Notes: generated from the letters alone by a model not told the origin. Positions 41,913 through 52,085 are shown, counted from the first letter of the stretch. The stretch is DNA of 64,000 bases from Diplonema japonicum (GCA_964019335.1 OZ025725.1:1-64000), one strand, 5' to 3'. Translations and numbers: made by a program.

Positions 41913-42516
41913 TGGAAGAGAGAGTTTGTGATATACAATTTTTTTTTTGTTGCAATATAAGAAATACATTATTTGAATCTAGCCTCCCCCCCTTGTACAA
42001 AAGAAAAGAATGAAAATAAACCCCCCCCCCCCTTACACTTCTGAATGATTTTTTTAAAAGGGGGGGGGAAGGAAAATTGACTTAAAAAAAAAACCTAACC
42101 CCTTTTTAGTATCTGGTTCTACCCCCCCTTTCTTTATTTTTTTATTCCCCTCCCGCTCCTTCTTTTTTATTCTTTGTTTTTTTAGTCCCCCCCCTCACCG
42201 GGTTTACTTGAGCTAGCAGTAAAAGGCCAAGGTGCAAGCGTTGTATCAAGGCAAAAAAGATTTCCCCTCCCCCCTTTTTTTTCTTCCCCCTTCGATGTTG
42301 ATGATCTCCAGCCGAACACCTTATTGGTTAAAACGATCCCCCTCCCCCCACACGCACTCATCTGTCCAATTCCTTCCATTCCCTTTTTTTTTTTTACGGA
42401 TTTTTTTTTTTTTTTTTTTTTTTTTTGGAGATATGCTCACAAAAGAACGAAAAAAATACAGCAAAAGGTAGGGGGAGAAAGAGGGAACCTTTTTCTTTAT
42501 AAAAGAGAAAAAAAAA
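41913..42516. other. Intergenic homopolymer region
   Basis: C, A, G and T runs, including T25 at about 42402-42426, then A/G-rich sequence to the next ATG. No gene is seen. Confidence 0.55.
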
Positions 42517-43194
42517 ATGCAATGTGAAGGCGAAGAAAGTGAAGATGAGCTCCCAGTCCAGCACGGGGTGGAGGTAGAAGGAGAAGACTCCGAGTCTGAA
42601 GACGAGCCAGAAATACCGGCGGAGCCAGAAGCAGCCGAGAAAGGGGAAGGGGTGGAACCAGAACCTGAAGCAGAGGCCGCACCCCAAGAAATAGAAGAAG
42701 AGAACCCCTCGCAAAAGATCGAAAAAGAAGAAGAGGAAGCAGAGGTTGCAAGGTCATACCTTTACAGAGAAAGCGTAATGTTTCGTGAGTTGGAAGGGTG
42801 GGCCGAGGCACGAAAAGAAAGCAGGGAAAAGTCTGAAAAAGATTCGTTCTCGTTCATGAAAAAAATGGACACCAGCATTGTGGTCGTTGCCGATACCCAC
42901 TCCGATGGGAGCCCACTCCCAAAGCACCTGAAGAGGCTGAGAATGATCAATCAGAACCTTCACCAGACTAACAAAGAGAACTACCAGATTCTACATGACC
43001 ATCGAGCTCGGGTAGTGGAAAATCTTCACTCAAAAACTGCTCCTCTTTCGTCTCAATCCAGCGCCACCCTTCTCTCTCTGCAACGCACCTCACGGAACCT
43101 TTCTTCCGTCTCCCTCTCCCTTGTTGAGGCTGTCTCTAGTCTCCCACAGTTTTGGAACATTTACGGTATTGATGCGGAGCAGAAGAAAGGTTGA
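42517..43194 (+). CDS. Acidic, probably cytoskeletal, hypothetical protein
   Basis: The product is 225 aa. The first ~85 residues are almost entirely Glu, Asp, Pro and Ala (disordered). Residues 90-160 are mixed charged helix (SVMFRELEGWAEARKESREK, LPKHLKRLRMINQNLHQTNK). A Ser/Leu-rich helical C-terminal part follows (LLSLQRTSRNLSSVSLSLVE). There is no membrane span or signal. I do not recognise the family. The change of composition at residue 85 and the normal codon use beyond it argue that this is a real gene and not a repeat artefact. Confidence 0.6.
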   Translation: MQCEGEESEDELPVQHGVEVEGEDSESEDEPEIPAEPEAAEKGEGVEPEPEAEAAPQEIEEENPSQKIEKEEEEAEVARSYLYRESVMFRELEGWAEARKESREKSEKDSFSFMKKMDTSIVVVADTHSDGSPLPKHLKRLRMINQNLHQTNKENYQILHDHRARVVENLHSKTAPLSSQSSATLLSLQRTSRNLSSVSLSLVEAVSSLPQFWNIYGIDAEQKKG

Positions 43195-43607
43195 AAGAAA
43201 AAAAAGGGGGGGGGGGAACCGCAATTGAGGAATTTTTTTATTAGGTAGAAATTACGCTCGTTGTGTACCCCCTCCTTTTTACCGGAAAAAAAAAAATAGT
43301 TTTCCTTCTTCAGTTCTCCCGTGTGGCTGTGTTTTTTTTTTTTTTTTTTTTTTTTGTTGTTTTTGTTTTGTTTTAAGCAGGGCGCCGCCAACACCGGCCT
43401 CCTTTATCTCATATATTTTTTTTTTGTTTGGTTTTCCTTTACTCGTCCTACGTGTGTGTCGTTGCGTTCTTTTTTTTTGTTTATGTTACATTTCTTATGT
43501 TTTTCCTCGCCCCCCCACCCCCCGCAAAGTGTTTACGGTGTTCCATTTTTAATATTCAATACGTTGTGCCCCCCCGCACACTCTGCACCATCTTTTCTTT
43601 TGTATTT

Positions 43608-43646
<39 letters not shown>

Positions 43647-43669
43647 AGAACAGCAATAAAAATATAAAA
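43195..43669. other. Intergenic region with a dispersed-repeat relic
   Basis: TTTTTTTATTAGGTAGAAATTACGCTCGTTGTG (43229-43261) matches part of the ATTGTCGAGA repeat seen at about 1137-1160, 3950-3975 and 9690-9715. C/T-rich sequence and an A-run of about 35 lead to the next start, with AACAG at 43647 as a possible acceptor. Confidence 0.5.
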
Positions 43670-45136
43670 ATGGAAAACATGGACATTGCCGACGAGAGCG
43701 GGCAGACGTGCCTTGAGGTCATGTCCGCCTTCATGAAGAACCTGAGCAGCATGGACGGTGGCGGCGAGGTGCTGCTGTTCCACGGGTTCCGCTGCGGGAG
43801 CGCAGCCCACAACCTGCTGAACGAAGGCTCTGACGAAGACTACCAGGGGGTCTTCTCAAACAAGATGCGCAGGCTGTACAGCTACAAGGCTGTCAAGGAC
43901 AGCTTCCAGGTGCACGAGCCCCATGACATCTGTCTCTACGAGGCAGCCACATACGTGGCACTACTTTTCAAGGGCAACCCGAAGGTCGTCGAAGAGCTGC
44001 TTGTCACAGAACTCTCAGCAAGCCATCCTGCATGGAAGCAGCTTGCCGCATTGTACAAAGAGCTCATCAACAAGGTCACCTACGAGCAGTACAGGTCCTA
44101 CGCAGGGTCGAGAGTCGGCGTTGCAAGGAAGTCTGAACCGGGCAGCAGGAAGCAAGTTAAGATGTACGCCCACGCTCTGCGTCTTTTTCACGAATGCGAT
44201 CTCATCTTGCAGGGCACCCGGCCAGATGTTAGGCTTACCGGCGACTTCCGTGAGCTGTTGATGTCCATCAGGAGCGGTGCTGTGCCACAGGCTGACATCG
44301 AGGACATAGTTAAGACTGCTGAAGCGGAGCTTAATGAGCTCGAAGCCCGCCGTCTGTCGTCCCTCCCACCTGCTGCCGAGGTGCTTCCCTTCGAAGATTT
44401 TCTTTGCAGGTTCCGGTCGGACTCCGTTCTTGCTGAACTTGCTTTGCCGACTGCGCCCCTCTACCCTGTCGTCGCACGCGGCGATCTTGGGATCGAGGCC
44501 CCTGCAGTCACAGCACACCTGCCGCGTGACTCGAAGCTGCTGTCGCTTAGCTTTTGCGAAGCGAGCAACATAACCGTGGGCATTTACATCCCGCCCACGG
44601 ACACCTTCAACAGGCACATCCCAAAGGTGTCCGACCCTGCAAACCTCCCCTCATGCTTGGTCATCAAGCCAAACCCCGCCACACCTCCGCAGGTCTACGG
44701 CATCCAAGACAGGAACTACAGCAAGCCGCTTGAGGGCGAGGTTGTCATTTATGAAGTGTCCGCCGCAATGGGCATGTTGGAGAAGGGGAACTTGCACCTT
44801 TTCCGCGGGCTTTACGAGGGCAAGATGTCCCCTGCTTGGGCGAGCTTCGTGGAGCTCCATCGTGCTGCCTACCTCAGGAAACCCCTGCTTGTCGCCGCGC
44901 TTGGACAGCTGCGCGGCCTCGCCAAGACAGCGTCGCCCTCCCTGTCCTGGGCCCTCCCCTTTGTACACTCCCTAGTGACTAACGCCACCCCCACCTTTAC
45001 AGGCGCCGTGTCGGTTACCCCGGAGCAGCTCATCGACAATGGTGTTCCTGATACCTGCACTCTGTCTGAACGGTTCGATTCCCAGCCCACCGAGCAGTGG
45101 CTGCTGGGGGCGAGGTTGGCCATGTTGCATATGTGA
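43670..45136 (+). CDS. RlaP-type predicted nucleotidyltransferase
   Basis: The product is 488 aa. The N-terminal ~190 residues match the RNA-ligase-associated predicted nucleotidyltransferase family. FHGFRCGSAAHNLLNEGSDEDYQGVF carries the GS and the paired acidic residues of the polymerase-beta fold. LYEAATYVALLFKGNPKVVEELLV is the following helix typical of the family. YRSYAGSRVGVARK...KQVKMYAHALRLFHECDLILQG and LMSIRSGAVP complete it. Bacterial members adjoin RNA ligases; here the product is fused to a long unrecognised C-terminal part (about 250-488) with an ordinary, folded-looking composition. A role in nucleotide transfer to RNA or protein is inferred. The start is the first ATG after an A-run. 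Confidence 0.75.
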   Translation: MENMDIADESGQTCLEVMSAFMKNLSSMDGGGEVLLFHGFRCGSAAHNLLNEGSDEDYQGVFSNKMRRLYSYKAVKDSFQVHEPHDICLYEAATYVALLFKGNPKVVEELLVTELSASHPAWKQLAALYKELINKVTYEQYRSYAGSRVGVARKSEPGSRKQVKMYAHALRLFHECDLILQGTRPDVRLTGDFRELLMSIRSGAVPQADIEDIVKTAEAELNELEARRLSSLPPAAEVLPFEDFLCRFRSDSVLAELALPTAPLYPVVARGDLGIEAPAVTAHLPRDSKLLSLSFCEASNITVGIYIPPTDTFNRHIPKVSDPANLPSCLVIKPNPATPPQVYGIQDRNYSKPLEGEVVIYEVSAAMGMLEKGNLHLFRGLYEGKMSPAWASFVELHRAAYLRKPLLVAALGQLRGLAKTASPSLSWALPFVHSLVTNATPTFTGAVSVTPEQLIDNGVPDTCTLSERFDSQPTEQWLLGARLAMLHM

Positions 45137-45199
45137 AGCCACAGCATCTAACCGAGTGCGCTTTACTTACTCTTATCGCAGAAATACCCCCCCCCCCCC

Positions 45200-45236
45200 C
45201 CCCCGCCCGTTCTTTGTTGTTCTACTATATCAAACA
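45200..45236 (+). promoter_or_regulatory. Pyrimidine tract and AG acceptor before the cyclase homologue
   Basis: C-run, CCCGTTCTTTGTTGTTCTAC, then ATCAAACAG (AG 45235-45236), 14 nt before ATG 45251. Confidence 0.5.
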
Positions 45237-45250
45237 GTTTACACAAGCAA

Positions 45251-47860
45251 ATGAACATGGCACGCACTGAACCAGGCACCAGGCGCACGGTGAAGATCAG
45301 GTCAATGCTAATCTCGCTGCTGATCTTCCTCGTGTTCGGGACGGCGTTGGTGTCGTCGTACTTCACGATAACCATTGGGGCGAAGGCGGTGGAAGAAACG
45401 AAGGATGTGGGCGACGATGGTGTGGAACGGGCGTTTGCGAGCGGCGGCGTGAACGTGGCGTACATGACGAAGGAGTTCATGAAGAAGGTGACCGACGATG
45501 CTGTGAGCCAGATCCTTGCGCACTTCGGGATGTCAACGGCCAACACCGAGTACCTGGCAGGGTACGTAGCCTCTCTTGATGAGTCTACTGTTAAGAGCAC
45601 GGATTTCCTCGTGAACTTCGTGACTCAAACGAACTCCCTAGCACGTGCCAACTCAGCACGGGGCATCACTGAGTACGGCCTGCTGTTCCTCAAGAACGGA
45701 CATCTCTGGTACATCACGGTGCTGCAGGACCCGCTCACAACCGCGAACCCACCCGACGGCTTCCACCACTTCATCGCAATCATGACACTGAACGCCACGC
45801 ACTACGCTGAGATCTCCATCGACAGCAACGGTGCGCTTTCGACGCAGCCATGCGTCAGTGAGACACGTGACCCTACCCGTGAGCCCATCGGCTATTGCGA
45901 GTGGACAAGCGCGCGCATCGAGAATGGCGGCCAGACACAAATCACTAAAATGGTGTACAAATCGTTATCGAGGCCTGGGGACGTCCTCTGGGCACCCATC
46001 CACGGCGTGCTATCGTCAGTCAGAACTCTCACCATCACAAGCTTCAAGTTCGGGGGAGGCTTTGCTGGTATTCAAGACACAAACAACACATTGGATCTAG
46101 CAGTGGTGTGGTCTGCCGTTGTAACGGACGGGCTGTCCTCACTGCTGAAGTCGATGGAGCTTCCCGAGGGGAGCAGGCTGTACTGCATCGACATAGACAC
46201 CGAGGACAGGATGCAGACGCTCCTGGCGGGTGCCAACTACGGGGAGGCCTACGACGAGAGCATGAACCTCGAAACGAACTCCTTGCGGCGAACGCCCTCT
46301 TATGTGGTGAACTCAACAGACAACGTAATAAGCGCACACTCAAGGGACCTCCTTTCGCGGCCCACCATCAACACGGACGGCGTCTTCGACTGGCAGTACG
46401 AGAACGTCACGAATTGGGAAGCAGTCACTGCTCTTACTGATAAGTACAACTTGCTGTTGCACATTGTGTTGCTTGTCCCGCAGCACATAGTTATGGCGGA
46501 CATCAACAGAGAGACCGCCGCCGTGCAGGCGCTGATCAGTGAGAAGCACAGCGAGATGGAGCGCAAGCGTGACCGGAGCTATCAGGTCATGATGATCCTG
46601 GTGGTTTTGATCCCCATGTGCCTGCTCCTGTTGTCTGTGATTGTAGCACAGCGCATGATCATGCCCATCGAGGTGCTGAGCGAGCAGATGGCCGCCGTCT
46701 CGCAGATGCGCTTGGACATTCCACCACAAGAAGGGAGCGCTTTGAAGGAGGTGGAAACCATGCGGGTGTCCTTCGAGCGCATGGTGGATGCCCTAAGGGA
46801 GTACAAGTCGTACCTCCCGCAGACCATCCTTATGAGTGATGACAGCTCCGAGTCCGTCGAGCAGCCCAAAACGCCCAACACCTTCGACGCCATCAGCACT
46901 GACAAACCGGATGTCATCTCAGACACTGCTGCCGAAGGGCACAGCTCAGGGAGCCGTGGCAGCGACCCCACCACATCCAACAGGAGGTCCTCTAGCACGC
47001 AACGCCAGGCGTACCCGGACACAATCGCGAAGCTGTCTGTCCAGCTGTACGAGAGGCAGAATGCAGCGTTTGTGTTGCTCAACACCAAAGGCTTCACGGC
47101 ATACTGCCAGATGATCAAAGTGTCTGAGGTGTCAATTTTCCATAGAAAATGGTTGGAGGCCTGTTTGAAAAGCGTGAGGGTGTACAAGGGAATTGTGGAG
47201 AGGTTCATAGCAGACGAGCTGCAGGTAAGCTTCGGCGCAGCGTCAAGCGGTGTGCAGTGTTCCGTGAAGGCGTGCAGATACGTGGAAGAGGTGCGCTACA
47301 GCGTGACGAAGCTGGACGAGAAGTGCCCGAAAACTTTCATCGGCGTGTCCAGCGGTACAGTTCTTAGCGGGACGTTAGGATCGGCCACTCAAAGAGGCCC
47401 TGCCGTCATAGGGCAGGTGGTACGTGCAGCCAGGGTCATGAGACAGCTAGCAGTGCACCTTAATCTGGACATTATCACAACAGCTGCCGTGCATGAAGAA
47501 GCGAAGACGCACTTCAACATGTGCCCTGTCGACGTTGTGTCTATGAACACTGCAGCCATTAAGGCAGACACGGAACTGTGCTACTACTTGTTACTAGCAC
47601 ACCCCGAGAACCATAGTGAGTGGATGTACGCCTTGGAACAACAAAACCAGCAAGACCCGTGGCATGGATCGCTACAGCTGCTCCTCACATGTCAAATGGC
47701 GTCTGTTCTGCAAGAGCTGCAGCTGGCTGTGGAGAACGGTGTTGCGTCGGACCCCGCTGACCTAGTCGAGCACAAGAAGCAGTTCTTCAAAACTCTGGAG
47801 GAGAAAGCGGTTCTCGGCGGGCGTTATGTCCACCAGTACGTCCACACCTTTGTGTTATAA
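45251..47860 (+). CDS. Receptor-type adenylate/guanylate cyclase homologue with degenerate catalytic site
   Basis: The product is 869 aa. Membrane span 1 (about 19-38) is followed by a ~400-residue extracytoplasmic Cache-like sensor (DPLTTANPPDGFHHFIAIMT), membrane span 2 (about 446-467), and a HAMP-like linker (MIMPIEVLSEQMAAVSQMRL). A Ser-rich linker leads to a class III cyclase domain from about 598. The first metal Asp is Asn611 (FVLLNTKGFT). The second, Asp655, is kept in FIADELQVSFG. The GVSSGTVLSGTLG and IGQVVRAARVM segments align well, but the Asn of the VN.A.R motif is Arg725 while Arg728 remains. Homodimeric catalysis with this chain alone is doubtful; it may be a pseudocyclase, or the inactive partner of a heterodimer. 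The start is the first ATG after the acceptor. Confidence 0.8.
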   Translation: MNMARTEPGTRRTVKIRSMLISLLIFLVFGTALVSSYFTITIGAKAVEETKDVGDDGVERAFASGGVNVAYMTKEFMKKVTDDAVSQILAHFGMSTANTEYLAGYVASLDESTVKSTDFLVNFVTQTNSLARANSARGITEYGLLFLKNGHLWYITVLQDPLTTANPPDGFHHFIAIMTLNATHYAEISIDSNGALSTQPCVSETRDPTREPIGYCEWTSARIENGGQTQITKMVYKSLSRPGDVLWAPIHGVLSSVRTLTITSFKFGGGFAGIQDTNNTLDLAVVWSAVVTDGLSSLLKSMELPEGSRLYCIDIDTEDRMQTLLAGANYGEAYDESMNLETNSLRRTPSYVVNSTDNVISAHSRDLLSRPTINTDGVFDWQYENVTNWEAVTALTDKYNLLLHIVLLVPQHIVMADINRETAAVQALISEKHSEMERKRDRSYQVMMILVVLIPMCLLLLSVIVAQRMIMPIEVLSEQMAAVSQMRLDIPPQEGSALKEVETMRVSFERMVDALREYKSYLPQTILMSDDSSESVEQPKTPNTFDAISTDKPDVISDTAAEGHSSGSRGSDPTTSNRRSSSTQRQAYPDTIAKLSVQLYERQNAAFVLLNTKGFTAYCQMIKVSEVSIFHRKWLEACLKSVRVYKGIVERFIADELQVSFGAASSGVQCSVKACRYVEEVRYSVTKLDEKCPKTFIGVSSGTVLSGTLGSATQRGPAVIGQVVRAARVMRQLAVHLNLDIITTAAVHEEAKTHFNMCPVDVVSMNTAAIKADTELCYYLLLAHPENHSEWMYALEQQNQQDPWHGSLQLLLTCQMASVLQELQLAVENGVASDPADLVEHKKQFFKTLEEKAVLGGRYVHQYVHTFVL

Positions 47861-48483
47861 TGCGGCGTGGAAAGAAAGGATGCGGAGCGGCTGCTGAGAC
47901 AGCTGCGCGAGAAATTTTTTCTTGCCCCTTTGGTCAAAAAGAGGGTAAAGTCAGATGGGATAAATCCCCCCCCCCCCCCCCCCCCCTGCAAAATATTGTT
48001 TTCGGGTTTTGGACTTCGTAGAAGTCATTCCTGGTTCCTTTCGTGACTCTTCACTCTCCACACATATGTACCTGCACCTGTATTTTTTAATGTGTGTGTT
48101 TGCGTGAGTTCTCTCCCCCCCCCCTTTTTTTCTTTTGTCTTGTTATTTACACATAAGAAAAAAAAAGAAAAAGAAAGAAGAAAAGAAAGAAAAGAATAAA
48201 AAAACTAGTTGGCTTCACTTGTTTGTGCGCACGAGCGGTATTTTCCATGATAACATAACTCATCACGTTGCCATCAATCTAGTTTTTTTTCTTCTTCTTT
48301 TTTTTTTTTTTGGAACGACCCCAAAAGGGGAGCATCATAAGGTAGACACGCCGCGGCGGGCCGTTGCTAACCACTTCGTTCCTATCATAGTGAATTTTTT
48401 TTTTTAAAAGTCTCGACAATAAAATTGTTAGAACAAAAAAAAAAAGTAAGCAAAACAAATGCGGGGTTATTTTTCTCTTCTCT

Positions 48484-48514
<31 letters not shown>

Positions 48515-49735
48515 GCGTTCCCCGTCAAGAGATCCCACACTTAATATTGCCTGTTTGATAACTTGCTGAAATGGTGGTAAGCCTTTTTTTTGGGGGGGGG
48601 TGGGTTGTGTCAAAAAAGAGGAAAATTTGTGCATTTTATATTTTTTTTATTTTCTTGCTCTAATAAAATCACAAAAAAAAAACCCCCTTTTTTTTCTCTT
48701 GTAAAATCTATGTAATGATGGTACGCAGTAACTTTTCCCTCCCTTAACTTCCCCCCCCCCTTTTTTTCTCTTTGCAGCACGCTGCATAACTTGGGTGTAT
48801 TCACTGTGGATTCATTAAAGTACCCCAGACAGCATCTTGCATGCTTTTATAAAAAAAAACAAGGAACAAATTTAATCTTTTTTTTTTGATATTTTTTTCT
48901 TTTTTTTTTTAGAAGAGAGGAAAAAAAAAATGAAAATAATTTGTTCTTTTTTCTTTTTCACCCCCCTGTCCGCCACGTATGACGGGATATCGCTCCCCCC
49001 CCTTTTTTTTTCCTTTACCGCCCGAACGCTTTTTATTCTAGTTTTTTTTTTTTCTTGCCCCCTCTTCTCATTTAGTAGCGATTATTTTCCTCCCTGGACC
49101 TGCCCTTGCTCGCAAGTAGTGTCTGAGCTGTGGGCGATCGGGACTTTAGTCTTAGCTGCAAAATCTTTTAAAATAAATCTATTTTTTTCTTCTTCTCGTG
49201 TCTTTACTATTCACTCGGTTGGCTTGCGCGCCTGTTTTTTTTTTTCTTTTTTTTCTCTTCCTTCTTCTCTTCTCCTCTTTTTTTTTTTTCATCCCCCTCC
49301 CCCAGCACACGTAAAGCTCCTGCCCATGTAATGATGGGCTGAAAAAAAAAAAGAAAAATGAATAAATGTTTTCATCACTCCCCCCCCCCCCTTTTTTTTG
49401 TCCCTACTTTGCCCCCTTTTCTCTCTTTTCGTCCAACGTTCCCTTCTAAGTTCAAAAAAAAAAGGAAGAAAGAAACACCCAACACAACTAACTAGAAGGT
49501 AAAAAAAAAAAAAAAAAACAAAAAAAAAAAACAGAACAACTCTCAATTCCTGTTTATGTCAAGTTTTTCTGTTTTTTTTTTTTTCCTCTCTTGTTTCCCC
49601 CCCCTCTTTCTTTTGCATGCTCCCTGTTTTTCTCTTTTTTTTTTTTTCTCTCTCTCTCTCTCTTTTTTCTTTTCTTACCCCCATTCTCCTCGCACTATTT
49701 GTATCCCACTGTGCAGAACAAAGAGAGAGAAAAAA
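47861..49735. other. Intergenic region with an inverted dispersed-repeat copy
   Basis: Homopolymer-rich. 48203-48445 is annotated separately as a repeat. From about 49560 a long C/T tract runs into CACTGTGCAG (AG 49715-49716), 20 nt before ATG 49736. Open frames here are Phe/Pro/Ser low-complexity. Confidence 0.6.
48203..48445 (-). repeat. Diverged copy of the ATTGTCGAGA dispersed repeat
   Basis: In reverse complement it runs AACAATTTTATTGTCGAGAC, then (after a 100-nt divergent middle) GATGGCAACGTGATGAG, TTATCATGG, ACCGCTCGTGCGCACAAACAAGTG and AACTAG. The order is the same as in the copies at 1075-1190, 3890-4000 and 9640-9745. Flanking CTAGT/ACTAG remnants suggest an element end. Confidence 0.65.
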
Positions 49736-51361
49736 ATGAGAACGTTGCCAGCCGTACTGATGATGTGCCTCAGTGGCGCTGCCCTGGGTGTTGTGCATGA
49801 GAAAGTGAGTGCACCAGAGGGGTGGGTGCGTGGGGAGGCTGCGAAGGATGAACTGCTTGAGTTCACCTTTGCCGTGAAGCACACTGCGGAGGCCAAGAGG
49901 TGGTTGGAGGAGAAGGTGAAGGAGGTGAGCACCCCTGGGGGCAAGGGCTACGGAAGGTACCTGTCCCTTGAGCAGTTGACCTCCAAGATGGCGGTCCCTG
50001 CCACCAACCTCAACACCGTTGTGTCGTCCCTTGAGGCTGCAGGCATGACGAACGTGGAGGTTCTTGCCTCAAAGGACTTCGTCAGGGCATACGCCGACTC
50101 CGCCACTGCCGCTCTCTACTTCAACACGGAGTTCTGCCAGTGGTCGCACCCCGTCACAGGGAAGACCACCACTAAGGCCTGCAGCCCTCAGTACGAGCTG
50201 CCCGAGGCAATCTCCCCCCTTGTCGACTTCGTTGCCGGCCTCGTGCACTTCCCGCTCCTCAACAAGATGACTGTCGGGCAGCCCATGATGTCTGGCCTCG
50301 GCTCCCTCGTCGACACCTTGAGAACCACCTACAACACGACAGGTGCCAAGCCCGCTGCTGGCAGCAAGACGTCCGCATGCTTCACACAGTTCCTTGAGCA
50401 GTGGTACTCCCCCGCCGACCTCCAGGCCTTCCTCGAGCACTACTCCCCCTCCCAGAAGGGACAGACCGTCGTCAAGAAGGTGGGCCCCTGGCAGTCCGGC
50501 CACGGTGTGGAGGCGGAGCTCGACGCGCAGTACCTCACAGGGATGGCCAACGGTGTCGCCACCTGGGTGTGGTCCAACACCAACAAGAACGCTGTCAACA
50601 ACCAAGAGCCGTGGGCACAGTTCTTCACAAACGTGTCCATTGCGACGGACGTCCCGAACCTGTTCTCGATCTCGTACGGCGAGGGGGAGAACACCCTCAC
50701 CAAGGTGTACATGGACAGGAGCGACATGGAGCTCCAGAAGATCGCAGCGAGAGGGATCACTGTGATGTCTGCCTCTGGTGACAACGGGTCGGGCTGCACC
50801 AAGAAGAGGTTCGTGGCGAACTTCCCTGCCGCCCTGCCGCACATCACATCTGTGGGCGCGACCAACACGTGCGACAAGGGGTCCGGGTGCGCAGGCTTCT
50901 CCAGCGGTGGGTTCAGCGACTACTACACAAGGCCCGCGTGGCAGGAGGCTGCGGTGTCGGAGTACCTTGCTAAGAAGGACATCATCCCTGAGGCGTCGTA
51001 CTTCAACGCCACTGGGAGGGCATACCCTGATGTCGCTGCCTGTGGCAACGTTCTGATCTGTGTGGAGCGTGTGTGCGGGATGCCTGTTGCAGGGACCTCG
51101 TGCGCGTCCCCCATCTTCACTGGTGTCCTGGCACTTGTCAGCGATGCCCTCATCGCTGCAGGAAAGCCCGCCCTCGGTTTCGTCTCTCCTGCTTTGTACA
51201 AGGCGTACGGCACCAACCCCAAAACCTTCACCGACGTCACCACCGGTAGCACTCAGGGCTGCGAGCTTCAGAAGTGGAAGGCTGCCTCTGGTTGGGACGC
51301 GACCACTGGGCTCGGCACCCCTGTGTACTCTGAGCTCCTTGCCGCCCTCAAGGCCATGTAG
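49736..51361 (+). CDS. Sedolisin / tripeptidyl-peptidase I-like serine-carboxyl protease (S53)
   Basis: The product is 541 aa. A signal peptide (MRTLPAVLMMCLSGAALG) precedes a pro-kumamolisin prodomain (about 20-190, with STPGGKGYGRYLSLEQL). The mature domain has the catalytic triad: Glu259 and Asp263 in VEAELDAQYL, and Ser455 in AGTSCASPIF. The oxyanion Asp349 lies in SASGDNGSGC. A C-terminal Ca-site region (FTDVTTGSTQGC...GWDATTGLGTP) is complete. It is expected to be secreted or lysosomal, activated at acid pH, and to remove tripeptides from N-termini. The frame is open further upstream through pyrimidine-rich leader, but the acceptor GTGCAG at 49716 and the signal peptide fix ATG 49736. 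GC3 is very high, suggesting strong expression. Confidence 0.93.
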   Translation: MRTLPAVLMMCLSGAALGVVHEKVSAPEGWVRGEAAKDELLEFTFAVKHTAEAKRWLEEKVKEVSTPGGKGYGRYLSLEQLTSKMAVPATNLNTVVSSLEAAGMTNVEVLASKDFVRAYADSATAALYFNTEFCQWSHPVTGKTTTKACSPQYELPEAISPLVDFVAGLVHFPLLNKMTVGQPMMSGLGSLVDTLRTTYNTTGAKPAAGSKTSACFTQFLEQWYSPADLQAFLEHYSPSQKGQTVVKKVGPWQSGHGVEAELDAQYLTGMANGVATWVWSNTNKNAVNNQEPWAQFFTNVSIATDVPNLFSISYGEGENTLTKVYMDRSDMELQKIAARGITVMSASGDNGSGCTKKRFVANFPAALPHITSVGATNTCDKGSGCAGFSSGGFSDYYTRPAWQEAAVSEYLAKKDIIPEASYFNATGRAYPDVAACGNVLICVERVCGMPVAGTSCASPIFTGVLALVSDALIAAGKPALGFVSPALYKAYGTNPKTFTDVTTGSTQGCELQKWKAASGWDATTGLGTPVYSELLAALKAM

Positions 51362-52011
51362 GTGGAGTAATTGTCTTTTTTTTTTTTTCTTTTTTTTTTT
51401 TTGTTAAACTTTTTGTTCGTTGCAACGATGATACTATAAAATTTTGAAAAAAGAACCAGAGTGCCATCTTCTTTGAGGAGGCACTCTTGGTTCCGTGTAT
51501 CTCGGAACATAAGCGTGCAGTTTTTTTTTTCTTTTCTTTTTATTTTTCCTTTTTTTTTTTCGCGTGGTTTCTTTTTTTTTAATTTCTTTTTCCAGAAATA
51601 TGATTTAACACCCCTCCCATGCTATCGTTCAAAGGGCAGAAAATGAAAATAAAAAAAAAGAGAGGGAGAGGGTGAGGGAAAAAAAAAAAAAAGAAACTCA
51701 CAACACGGCATTTGAAAAATGTGCTTTTTTTTTTGATGCGTTTCCCTCCCTTCTCTCTTTTCCTTTTTATTTATTTATTTTTTTTTATACGGCTGTATAT
51801 TACGCACGTTTTTAAAAAAAAAATCCGTGATTTTTTTATCTGATCCCCCCCCCCTTTCAAATATTTCTTTTTTTCCCTTTTTTTTATTCCAACGTGGAAA
51901 GAAAAAAAAAAGAAAAAAGAAGAAAACAAAAAAGAGTGGAGTGCTGTTTTTTTTTTTTTTTCCCCCTTTTTTTATTTATTACTCTTCTTCAAAAAATTCT
52001 TATCCCCCGCG

Positions 52012-52048
<37 letters not shown>

Positions 52049-52085
52049 TTCAAAAAAAAAAAGAAAAACACATCACCCACCCCAA
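51362..52085. other. Intergenic homopolymer region
   Basis: T-runs after the stop, an AGAGTGCC...GGCACTCT hairpin at about 51459-51488, then AT-rich sequence and A-runs up to the next start. No gene is seen. Confidence 0.55.

Noticed and set aside
48930-49331. 133-codon Phe/Ser-rich frame
   Set aside because: Low-complexity translation of pyrimidine-rich acceptor sequence; no coding composition.
50069-50842. 257-codon minus-strand frame opposite the sedolisin
   Set aside because: Shadow of the protease ORF, whose catalytic residues are all in place on the + strand.
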